Source: Protostelium mycophagum
Taxonomy: Eukaryota > Evosea > Variosea > Protosteliida > Protosteliaceae
Assembly: GCA_002081555.1 (NCBI GenBank)
Contig: MZNV01002527.1
Span: 1-21,192 of the forward strand
Reading direction: 5' to 3'
Length of the DNA stretch: 21,192 nucleotides
Shown here: positions 7,701-18,600 of the stretch, piece by piece
Position numbering within the stretch: the first letter of the stretch is position 1
Layout: each line of letters starts with the position of its first letter
Made by a program: the position numbers and the translations under genes
The notes under the pieces: generated by a model
The model's database searches: none
What the model saw: the letters and a program-made list of their open reading frames with translations, nothing else
Told to the model about the DNA's origin: nothing

Positions 7701-10700
7701 TTTTTATTATTTCTGGTCGTAAATTTGCAATGAATTTTTTTTGGGAAATGAAGATTTCATGTGTCAGGAAATATAATTATATATTATATAATTTAAATTT
7801 GTACTTTTTACACAAATTTATTTATATTAAATAATAAGTGTGTAAATAGTACAGATTTGTGGTATATGAAATTTTACTGAAAAACTGAATTGAAATTTCC
7901 CACTTACAATTCGGTATGAATGTCTTGATCCTTAAACCCCTTCGTTTTCAATTTATTTTTGGTCTCTTCTAACAGCGGGGATACTCTGTTGTAGATGGCC
8001 TCTTGGTCTCCTTGGTTGTAGACCACAGCACAAGGTTCCTACACATTTGTTTAATTTATTATTTTTTCTTAAAAGAAAATAATTTTATGACAAAAAACTT
8101 GAATTTCTCCAACGAAATATATAAAATAAAAATAAATAAAATGATTCACTTGAGCCTCATACACGACATCGGCCAACCCCATCCCGTAGGCACTCAGTAT
8201 TCCGGCGTATTTATGTATAAACACTGTCTTCATACCGAGGGATCTGGCGAGTGAACATGCGTGCTGCCCTCCTGCCCCTCCAAAGCAAGCGAGGACGTGA
8301 CTGCTGGCCTCATAGCCTGTTTCCATCAGATCTTAAACTCTTTGCTTTTTATTTATATTTCTTTTCAGTGTCGCGTCTTCTTATCGTGTGATTTGCGGTT
8401 ATTAACGTGGTATGTTTATTTATAGTTTGAGAAAATGAAGGTGAAGAATGACCTCTTGCTTCGGTGATGGAGCGTATCGGTCTACACATTGATTCATTTG
8501 CTATCTTGACGAATCCCAAAGCGACTTCTTCGACTGTCAACTGACACAAGTGTCAGAAATGTCAAAAGTGTCATAATGACGATCACGTCAGATTTCTTCC
8601 CACCTGCTTCAGATCGGTCTTACCGTCGTGATGATCACGGTAATAAGCGTTGATCTCCTCGGTAAGCTCCTCAAATGCCTTTCGAGTTGCATCGGCATCC
8701 AGCGGCTCCTGTTTTCTTCAGATTTTCTCAGTATTTCACTGAAATTTCGCACCTTCTCGGAAGGTCCGAAAATTTTCGGGAAAAATTCCGGTAAAATGCG
8801 TCCGAGACAAAGGTTTGCGTCAGTGATGGACAAAAATCCGCCTTTTCGGTAACAAACCGGACCCGGATGAGCCGATGAGGATTCCGGACCGACCACAAAC
8901 ATTCCCGTTCTGAAGAACAATCTCGACCTGACAGGTGTCAGAAATGTCAAAGTATCAGATTGACAGTTACCCGCCCCCGGCGGCTACCGTGTTGATGTCG
9001 AGTTGTGGCGCTTGGATCGTGACACCCGCAATCTCTGTATCGTAAACATGCGTAAAATGTCCGTCATACCGCGACACGTCCGTTGAGGTCCCTCCCTCAG
9101 AAAAGTCAGTGAAATTCCAGAGTTACGGAGTTACCATGTCAAAACCGATGACAGGTTGTCTTCCCAATTCTTCGAATGTCGTCTGTGAATAACCAACTAC
9201 TCCTCCAGCGGGTCCTTTTCAGATGAGAAAATTCCACATTCAATCTTTTTGAAAAAATAATCTAATCTATTTAAAAATAACCCGATAAAATGGATCTGTA
9301 TCCGTTGAAGTGATCCATCGGGCATAGACCACCATCACTCATCATGAAGGAGATGTCGACATTCTTTATCTCTGAATCGAATCCGGAGAGGAAATGGTCC
9401 ATATACTGCTCGTGTGAATCCCACAATATAATTATATGTGATATCATATTTATAATATACGATATAATATCATAAAATATAAATATAATTTTCAGATAAT
9501 AAGTTGCGAATAATAATCAAATTCCCTAGGAATTTGCGGTAAGTTAACGCCAACCTCTCGGTTATTACCGTGAAAAATCGACACCAAAGGTTCGAAGAGA
9601 TAGATTAAAATAGAACAATGACGTCACCTTGACAATGAGTGGGGTCAAATAAGCATCTACAGATGCTGTCTGTCCTCTTGGTACCAATCTCACCATTGGT
9701 GATAACTTGGAAGATAAAGAGATCTGTGTGAAACCAACTTCCTTCGCGATCTCGCCGATCATGTCCTCATGATCCTGATGACGTCAGCATGACAATATTT
9801 TGCTCTAAAAATAAAGTGACGTCATCAATCCGCAAAGTATCGGATTAATAATACAAAATAGTCTTCGATAATTACTCATATATTATATTATAACTCTACG
9901 ATTTGACAAAATTAATAGACCCAACATAATGTGATTTCTTTGATGTTTGAGATTTTCATATATATTTGAATTTTGAATTTTAAATTTAAATTATTACTTG
10001 GAATGTGTAAGAATGTACGAGTGCCACGCACAAACTGGTGATCCCTTTTTTTCTGATTTCTGAAAGTTGTTGTCGGATCTTGTCCGGGGAGGGTGCTCGT
10101 AATATCTCGAGTTTCTCTCCAGTGACACCTGTCACAATCTTGTTCTCTTTGCTTACTGATCCTATTCCGTTTTGTAAATAAAAGAAAAAATATTAATTTA
10201 ATTTAATAATTTTGAAGAATTATTTCTGTTCTTAGAACCCAAGTTGGATATTTTCAATTCTAAAAATCGTAATAATTTGTGATCTGTCACCTTCATTATT
10301 TTTGTTGAGGATCTTAACCCTCTCATCTATCTCAATGACGTGCTTGTATAATGTCTCTGGCTTCTTTATGTCCAAATCGAAGATGGCCGGCCTCGACTGA
10401 TTACCGATCTCCAAAACATCTCTGAAACCGGCGGTTGTCACAAACAATGTGTTCTCTCCTTTTGAAATCAGTATCTGTGTGGATTCTGCCACACCATGAT
10501 GTACATAATTCAATCTCAAATCACCTTTTCTCTCGAGAAGAGCGTTTGTTGCAACAGTCGTACCCATTCTGATCCATTCTATTGATTTTGATGGAACATT
10601 TTTCTTATCGATATCAATGTTCTCAAACTATGATCTGGTCAATCTCACGTTCGAATAATTTCTCACAGATGTTTAGAGTTGAGGTGTGGGATACGAATTT

Positions 10701-10956
10701 GATCAGTGTGAACGTGAAACATGATTCAGGTTACCTCTGCGATCACTCTCCGAATACCTTCGCGCGGTGCGTCCTCATAATTAGATGGATCGACTGACAA
10801 CAATTTCACCACCTTACTCTTTCCATCTGGAAGCTGATCTCCGTAATCAGCCTTCATATCTCCAATCTCTGACATGTCTTTCAAACTCACCTCAGCGTAT
10901 ACATCAGTGAAAGTGCCCCCTCTATCTATTGAGAATCTGTATCGTCCCTGTGCCAT
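4779..10956 (-). CDS. OPLAH: 5-oxoprolinase (ATP-hydrolysing), full length
   Basis: A multi-exon gene of roughly 20 exons and about 1,280 residues, close to the eukaryotic norm. It hydrolyses 5-oxo-L-proline to L-glutamate with ATP in the gamma-glutamyl (glutathione) cycle, in the cytosol. The N terminus [20 protein letters not shown] has the nucleotide-binding DRGGTFTD motif. Then come [31 protein letters not shown], the ATPase motif [26 protein letters not shown], and [20 protein letters not shown]. The hydantoinase B-like half follows: [63 protein letters not shown] and the C-terminal [12 protein letters not shown]. No essential block appears to be missing. Exons range from tens to a few hundred bases. 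Introns include 8317-8452, 8541-8603, 8928-8970, 9096-9134 and 5156-5195. One 66-bp intron (10459-10524) is in frame. Introns near 7740-7890 and 9430-9530 are very AT-rich. The start faces the chromodomain gene 145 bp away. Confidence 0.96.
5156..5195 (-). repeat. Introner-like 40-bp intron of 5-oxoprolinase, GTTGTAG type
   Basis: The exon end CACCG is followed by donor GTAT, and the intron ends TTTCTGACGAGTTGTAG before exon ATG. Splicing restores [14 protein letters not shown], as in other 5-oxoprolinases, so the boundaries are firm. The same flank, donor and 3' half recur in the 39-bp intron at 15127-15165 of an unrelated gene. Confidence 0.75.
8541..8603 (-). repeat. Introner-like 63-bp intron of 5-oxoprolinase, TGTCAGAAATGTCA type
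   Basis: The intron lies between ...DGKTDLKQ and [10 protein letters not shown]. Its 3' half contains GTGTCAGAAATGTCAAA (plus strand, 8550-8566), which recurs exactly in the intron at 8928-8970 of the same gene. Confidence 0.7.
8928..8970 (-). repeat. Introner-like 43-bp intron of 5-oxoprolinase, TGTCAGAAATGTCA type
   Basis: The intron splits the conserved [13 protein letters not shown] block in phase 2. It holds the exact 17-base core at 8935-8951 found also at 8550-8566. A looser relative with TGTCAGATGTCAAAATATGA is the intron around 14107-14155 of the receptor-like gene. Confidence 0.75.
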
Positions 10957-11101
10957 GTCCTCGTGTTGCCCAAAAGACGTAAAAGAAGAGAAAATTCGTT
11001 GTAGAGGCAGTCACGACTGGAAATTCTCGGCACCACACGTGAGCGCCGTTTCTCATCTTCTTCACACACTTCAGAAGCAAGACAACAGAGCGGAATAGAC
11101 A
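10957..11101. promoter_or_regulatory. Head-to-head promoter interval between 5-oxoprolinase and the chromodomain gene
   Basis: Only 145 bp separate the two divergent ATG codons (10956 minus, 11102 plus), so the genes must share or interleave their promoters. A perfect E-box CACGTG lies at 11036-11041, and one copy of GTTGTAGA at 10998-11005. I see no convincing TATA box. Shared regulation is inference from spacing. Confidence 0.6.
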
Positions 11102-12250
11102 ATGCCGCCGACAGCAGGTCAAGCCGACTCTAATGTGTTCGATGGAATGAGGGCCGGATACAGGAAAAAGTCTGGAACATTTGATGGTGCCCGTATTGTC
11201 TGTGATTGCTGCAGCGGTGAGGTATTTTAATAAGAAATAGAAGGCTCATGGTCTTTGCGCTCTGTGACCATCTCATTTTGTTGTAGAATTCAACTCTTAA
11301 TCATGATGTTCGTTAAGATACTAACTAAAACATCACAGAACACTTCGCTCCCACAGGCTTTGTTGTCCATTGTGGAAGTAATACACATAAACCGTATCAA
11401 ATGATCATGCTACTTGATCAAGGAGTCAGTCTCCACACATTTAGAGCCAATATGAGTATGTGTATATATATGATTCTCATCATGTCACACTCGTTTATTT
11501 CACATAATCATTTCGATGTTGATCACATTTCAGAACCACCAGAGAGAGTACAACAGACAAAAAAAGAGATGTTTGCTATTGATAAAATTTTATGTCACAA
11601 AGGTGAAGGCGTACAGGTCAGTCAAAATGAATCATCGTTATCAACATCCCATTTCCGCGGTTGATCGGAATAAAAACTCCGGAAATCCAAATGATTTACT
11701 CTCTATAGCGGAGGTATTTGGTCAGATGGCAAGGATATCCAAAAGATGTAGACAGCTGGGAGCCGCCAGAGAACTTCACCGAAGGTGTCATCAACACTTA
11801 CCTCAATGACCATCCCGTTCCTGCGGATCAGTACGGAAAAAAACGATCCGCAACGACATCAAACGAAACACAGACGCAACCAAAGAAGGTGGCAAACTTT
11901 TGTTCTTCATCACAATGATGACGAGTGACATATGATTGACACTTGTCAGGTCAAGGTGGAGACTACATCCAGCACACGGCGTGAGTCCATTCTTCCAGGT
12001 AATTCCCCACAGATTTCCCGCCAGACTTTTCTGAGAAAATTCAGAAGTCGGACTACCCTCTTTAGAAGATTCTGAACACGATTTGTTCATGGAATTCGAG
12101 CCGCCTTGGCCCTCTTCACGAGAAATGGACGAGAGCGAGTCCAGAAATGTCGCTGAAAACCAACAGAAAGACCTAAACTTGGTTTTGTCACAGAGGGATC
12201 ACGCGCGGAATCTCTTACAGAAGTTAAATGCGATAGCGGCAGACTTGTGA
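11102..12250 (+). CDS. Chromodomain protein with a novel cysteine-containing N-terminal region and a C-terminal helix
   Basis: Six exons (11102-11216, 11357-11455, 11534-11616, 11709-11888, 11950-11980, 12036-12250) sum to 723 bp, giving 240 residues with every phase consistent. Residues 1-75 are unrecognised; they contain VCDCCSGFVVHCGS, whose clustered cysteines and histidine could bind metal. Residues about 83-130 are a chromodomain: EMFAIDKILCHKGEGVQ joined across an intron to RRYLVRWQGYPKDVDSWEPP. The aromatic cage positions (F, W, Y) are kept, so binding to methylated lysine on histone H3 is likely. A polar linker follows, then an acidic aromatic patch (SEHDLFMEFEPPWPSS) and a C-terminal helix, QQKDLNLVLSQRDHARNLLQ, that could dimerise. 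The chromodomain is split by an intron and no reverse transcriptase or integrase is nearby, so it is a host gene. The last two junctions are less certain. Confidence 0.8.
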
Positions 12251-12681
12251 GGAGAAAAATGACTGGAGGTCATGCATGACCGACCGGAACGAGTTTTGAG
12301 GATGTACTCCACAATAAAAATATGTTTATTTTCCACAGAAGTCTAAATTCACTGAACATCTGGATTTTGATATTTATTATAGTATCGTTTCAGTGAAATT
12401 ATTGGAGCTTTTCCTTCGAAAAAATTGAATTTAAAAATCGAAAATTAATTGTATGCTCTCGGATGAATATTATTCCGACCAGTTTATCCGTTCCGAATTC
12501 CTGGATCTTGTTCAGTTTTTCCAAAAGAAAAGTGTCCCAAAGATAACATTTCTAACATTACTGTGACACTCTCTCAGATGAGATAATAATGCCCGGATTG
12601 GTTTCAAAGATTTGAGTGTGCGATGTTTTTATATCAATACATCTCGTTGTACACATTGAAATAAAATTACAATTTATCGTT
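12251..12681. other. Intergenic interval between two converging genes
   Basis: This gap holds the 3' untranslated regions of the chromodomain gene (plus) and the receptor-like gene (minus). AATAAA-like hexamers are present, for instance near 12313 on the plus strand and its complement near 12370. No coding frame or RNA gene is supported. Confidence 0.5.
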
Positions 12682-15600
12682 TCACGTATCAGTATCCACG
12701 CCAATTTGTGATACAACGCTCATGTCCAACGCAGTCGACACTCTGATCCTTTCAGAAGTCTTCTTCTCTTTGGAGCTGTCCGAGGACCAAAGTTTTCTTC
12801 TGAACAGCTCAGTCGAGGTGTAAATATAGTAAGAAGAGGGGATGATTTCTGTCACCAAGAGCCCTGCGTACATCAGTCAGATTGCGGTGAAATTTCGCGG
12901 AAAAATACTGACCTACAAAGCTGAATATTGCATTTGGGCGGGAAGAAAGGGCGGCGATGAGGATGATAAAAATAGAATGCAGAAAAAAAGTGACCGAAAA
13001 CACAACTGCACATGTTATCTACTTCGTTGTAGATAGACTCACCCGCAATATGCAATATGACCTTTCTACCGTCTCTTCCTTGCGTCGCTTTTGACATCTT
13101 TGAGACTAATTTATATCCTAAAAATGCGAATAGACCTGCGAAAACCAGTGAAGTGAAAGACAAGATGATGGAGTAGGAGAGAGAGAGGTTTGTCTGGAGC
13201 CTCAACTTGTCCTCCGTAACTCGGACAGACCTCCCAGCGCATGGAGGTGTGATCTGCGAGAAGACATGACAGAGGATGATCAGAATGATCAAGACAATGA
13301 AGAGGACGATGTTGGTCCCGATGACGAGCCATGTTCCGTGCTTCATGATGTTCTTCATCTGTGACGAGAATTTCTTGCTGGTGGTGACCGCCCTGTGTAC
13401 ATCAGCTCGATTTTTCGGGGAAATTTCTGGCTGACCAAAAGCACAATATGAGCGAGAATGCTGTAAAGAAGAGAAAGCTGGAGACGGCAGACAGGGCGAA
13501 GGAGCCAGTTGTAGTGGTGTTGTTCGTGTTTAGAAAATAAGCACATCTCAGTACCGAGAATAAAAAAATAAACACCAGCACGTACTCGGAAATCTTCAAA
13601 CTTCTTTCTGTGGAATTCAATAAAATCTTTTGATTTTTTAAAATAATTGATCAAGTTTACCGTCTTTTTGGAAGGAAAAATAACCAGCTAGAGTGAAGCA
13701 AATGAGGGCGGCTAGGGCCAATAAGCCGAAAAGTGCTCCAAGTGTGTATGACAAAATGTATTCGATTCTGGATAAGTCTAACTTTGTCACCTGCAATTTT
13801 CAGTGAGAATTCTCAGAAGTTTCAAGAGTTACGTACGGACTGCCATTGGGAGATGCGAATTATCGGAAAATAATTTTGATTTGCATTCGTGGAATTTACG
13901 TCTGCACATATCGTCCCATCTACAACGCTCAATTCCAAGCCTATTAAAATCCTCAGTTTTGTGAAAGGACGGTGCAATTAAATATTTCAAATTGTACCGA
14001 GGGGCCGGAGTTTCATCAGATCGGCATCAGTAGAAGCAAAGTCGTAGATATTAAAATCAGAGGTATCGGATAAGTTTCTCAGAGTGAGACACAGGTAGGA
14101 ACCTGTCAGATGTCAAAATATGACACGGAATGTCAGGATGACTCACTGGTGGGGACTCGGGTGTAATTCAATTGGACTCCATCTCCGACCAACCTGAATC
14201 AGGTAAATTTCACAGAGATCTCACAAAGAGTCGGAAGTTTCAAGTTGAAATTCCAGTGAAAATTCTAAAAATAGACTTACGCCCCAATGATGGCGTTATG
14301 TTCGTTCAGAATGGAGAAGTATCTCTGACGGGAAAGTTCGATGAATTCTCCACTGATTTTGTCGTCTGTACCCTTGTATTGCAGCGCCGAGATCGATGAT
14401 AAGAGAGCCACACTACAACCAGCCGGAAGTGAAGTCTTCGAGAAGAATATAGACGTTCCTTGGAACTTTGTGGAAGACCCTTCGTTGGCACAGAATTCTG
14501 ACTGCGCCGCTGAATTTTTCAGTGATTTTACATTTTCAAGCAAAATAGAATAAATAAAAGAATGAAAATCTTTGAAATTTACAAAATAAAATAAAAAGTA
14601 GTAAAAATGGATTTTTTTGGTATTTTTGACCGACCTGGAACGGCCAGGGGTTTCGCTGAAAAACAGTTGGAATTTCCATTATTCGTGCAATCACAGCTGA
14701 CTGTCGACAGATATGATGTCGACCTGCTCTGCATACAGAGAGATCTGGATCTCTCCGCAATCGCTTGCTGTACCTGATGATGTCATAAAAAATATATCCA
14801 CCTTCAATTTTATTATTTGTGGCACTAGGTAACCATGTCGCGTCGAAGAATTTTTCGTGTATTTAGTTTTGTTGCACAATATGTTTCAGAAAATTTTATA
14901 AATTACAATTATTTCTGTGTTAAAATCCAGCAGAATATGTAAATATCCTCAAATCTAACAAAAAAACATCGAAAATACTTGAAATTTCACTTGGAATGCG
15001 GTGAAGACGATGTCCTGTATAGCTGTGTAATTCATTCTTGTAGAATTAGTATTTTTCACTGAGATATCTCTATGTTTCCACTGAGGTTGTCGTGACACCC
15101 CGCCTACCCATTGACCTCCGGTCCATCTACAACGGATCAGAAATTTCTGTGAAAATTTTGGATACCGGTGGAGCGGTTGCCAGGACCCGCCGACTAGCTC
15201 ACAATCTTGCTCAGTTTTATTCGAATAAGCAGGACTCGGTGCCAAACCTTGTATCTACAACGAGTCAATATTTGTTTATTTTGAGTCATTTAGTACTAAC
15301 TTGTGTCATTGACTCAAAGCATCCATAATCTTTAAGACATTGTGATTTGTTCGTGAGAGGCATTATCCAAACCCCTCCCCGCCCCTCAGTCCGCCTGTTT
15401 TGTGTTATTCTCAATTTGTAAAAGTTATTTCTTGATGTTTTTTGGATTTTTGGGAGAATTCACTCACTCATTATTGCAAGTTGTCTGGTTGTAGTCGTAG
15501 TTGATGCATAATTGGGGTATCGCAATCTACAATCGTTCAGGAAAATTTCACGAACGTTATTCATACTTCGCCCAACTGACATAATGGAAAATTCGCCACT

Positions 15601-18600
15601 CCAGTGTATTGACTTCCAGAGGGCACAATTTTTTGCAATGCACATGCCCCCGTCACGTTGTAGATGTGATTGTAGAGATAGCTATTTATATCACAAAATC
15701 CCGTCTCTTGGCAACCGACCTTAGTTCTTCAGTTTGCAATTTAAAAATCTAGTTGACCTGGTCGCAAGTCACGTGATCTTCCGTTGTAGATGGGGGATTT
15801 CCGTTCAATCCGCAGGGTAATGTACAAGAAAAAGTGCTGGCACATTGTAGAGGGTCAATACCTATGACCCCCTGTACACCTGATGATGACGTCACGTTGC
15901 GTGTCACGCAGACAGGTGACACGCATTGACTCTGAGTAAGGTTTCCCGCCACCTTCAAAAATTCAAAAATTAAATTTCCAGTGAGTGCACCTCGTTGTAG
16001 ACATAGTCATCTTCGGTCCAACCACAAAACTGTGGAGATCTACCCGAGACGCATTTCTCTGCGCAACTGCTGTAGTTGTTGAACTGCAAACGCTCAGTCC
16101 ATTTTTGAGAAAAAAATAATTCCACAACTACAACGTGCAATCATGATATTATTTGGAAGAAACAAAAAATGTTTTTTTGAATTTAAAAAAGAATTACTTG
16201 ACATAGATTGGCGTCCCAATTGCACAGCAATGTATCATTACACGACTTTCCCATAGATACGTCAAACCATTGTACATCTTGACAATAGATCAGACAGCTG
16301 TTCTCCACCACCTGAATACGTCACCCTCTGTCATCAGAAAATTCTGCGAAATTTCACCGGGCATGATGTGTCTTCACAGTATAAAGCTGGACAGCCAAAT
16401 CTAGCACAAGAGGGGTTAGCGGGTCTCAAGAAGTAGCTCATGTCTGAGTCTGAAAGTGTCCCAAGGGTGATATCCACACACCCTACCGACTGTATAGATC
16501 ATTAATTCCGCAAATATGTGAAAATTGAGTGAAATTTCGCTCACCAAACCGTTGTTGTAGAGCTGATCAGCGAGTTGGTCAGGGGTGGCTTTGTTGTTCG
16601 CGCCAAAAAGTCTCAGACTCACCGCATTCAATTGTACATCATCCATCGCCGCAATTACGCACGTCACAAATTTTTGGTCCTGCCCCGTTTCATTCATCGA
16701 AATCTCATCGAAATTTCACCTGTTCCGTTCGGTTCAATTTACACAGTCCCTTGATGACGTCACATGTCGTGTTGTAGACGTCACATGCGCTATCATTATA
16801 ACATGAAAATTCTTGGAAAGAATAAGCTTCCTCCTTGCAACTCCGATACGCCGGGTAAAAGGCGAGGGTGCTGGGGACTTTAATTTGGGCGAAATTTCCG
16901 TGAAAATTCAGCAAACTCACGTGAGCTCATGCGATGGGACATCGCACAGATCGGCCTGGTCATTCACGTAATCATTCAAGAATGAGCCGATGCAATCTTT
17001 GTTTGAACATTGACTAAATGTGTCACAACATATATAAAAATATTGTATATAAAAATGTTTACCTTGAAGATATTGCTTTCGTGTTGAGTTGTAGATTTGT
17101 TGCGTTCAACTAGGCGATGTTAAGAGAAATCCGGCTCTGTGCACAGATTCCGGTCATTTATAATTAAAATTTCATTATCATGTAAAAATAAACACAATAA
17201 AAAACCATAATTCGAATCGCTCATTTAGATATTTAAATTCTGGAATATTTCAAGGTTATTTGAATTTTTTATTATTATTTTGAAAATTGAAAAAAAACTC
17301 ACCGCCACGTCCCGGTCGCGACAGGCCGAAAACCAAGATGCCGCGTCACTACAACACGGGTCGGAGAAATAATCTTCCGAATGTACATCCAATACGCATC
17401 TTGTGGAGTTCGTCGCCACGGAAACGGTGTTGACACGTGTCAAAAGGGAGTCAAGGAGGACGGAGCAACCTGACCAGACGGAGTTTGACATCTCTATGGC
17501 GATCGCGATTTCGTTGGCGCGTATGACGTCATAAGATGATGACGCTACTGCCTTGCCCATTTTTTGAGATATCTTTGCGGTGGATGCCTGTCATTTTTTA
17601 TTTTAACTTGAAAAATATTTTTGAAAAATCGAAATTTTAATTTAATTTTCGAAACATGCCTTCAATATCTCGTAACTACAATTCGAATAAATTCTTTTTC
17701 CGGTAAAATTTCCGGTGACAGGTAGTCCATTGCCATCGCTCAATTTATGGTACAAAGATATTAACAAACTATCCAAATTCTTCTCTTCCACCCCATCCAA
17801 GGTATTCTGTATGACGTCATCATATAGATCTTTCATTTTACGTATGATTGTAAACGGCTTTCACAATGATCTGTGGACAATACTACTTCTGCATAGCCGC
17901 AGTGTAAATTAACCTAAAGAATCCAGAATAAACAAAACGCAGTAAAAATATTAAAAACAGGTAAGAACAAACTAAACCGCGGCAAAGCCGCAGTAAAAGT
18001 TTAAATAAGTCAGAGCAAACACAATTTAAATTGGGGTACAAGTTTACCAAAATAAACCGCACAGCTTCGCAACAAACACAAAAGTGCAGCTCAGCCGCAG
18101 TAAAAATCCAAAAAGTAAGTATATCTCTTGACGTCAGAAGAAACACAAATCTGCTGCAGCAGTAATTTTTTTGAAAACGCAAGTCCGCAGCAAAGCTGCT
18201 GTAAAGATCCTTGAGTCCAATCCTTGAGTAAAAACACACCTCTTCTCCAGTGATATTGATCAACACGGCGAATCTTACTAATGAAGAGTCTCCAGTTGGT
18301 GGAGTCCACTGTTCGTTCGTCACGATGACGTCATTGAAGTGATCGGCTTTGTACAATGGGGGTGGGATGGGGTAGAAAAAGGGTGATGACGTGTCAGGAA
18401 ATACGGACCAAGTCAGCTCACAATCATAAGACCAGTCTCTGAATATTAAATTAACTTCCCATAATTCAATTTGCATAATCTTCATATTTTTAAATATTTT
18501 TCTGCATTCTCATTTTTTTAAATTGTATATAAATTTATAATTTTCAGTTACGGCGAGTCAGAAAAATTTGAATTATTTTTAATTATTTATTTTGTCGATA

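Noticed and set aside
9420-9500. AT-rich palindromic tract as a replication origin or satellite
   Set aside because: It lies inside a 5-oxoprolinase intron and is simple AT-rich sequence with no repeat unit that stands out.
11534-11918. Chromodomain as part of a retroelement integrase
   Set aside because: The sequence resembles chromodomains of some retroelements, but it is split by an intron. It is preceded and followed by phase-consistent host-type exons, and there is no polymerase, integrase or terminal repeat nearby.
12282-12660. An additional small gene between the converging genes
   Set aside because: Frames are short, AT-rich and interrupted. The sequence fits two 3' untranslated regions.
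13026-13033. Coding IYNEVDNMC continuation after HIAG in the seven-helix region
   Set aside because: The frame can be read through, but splicing GTGAGT...GTGCAG restores the sixth helix (VVFSVTFFLHSIFIILIAAL), whereas the read-through frame loses it.
17883-18485. A 200-codon minus-strand open frame as a single exon
   Set aside because: Only its upstream third resembles the flanking ectodomain. The rest is GC-hairpin repeat translated by chance, and a good donor ends the exon at 18240.
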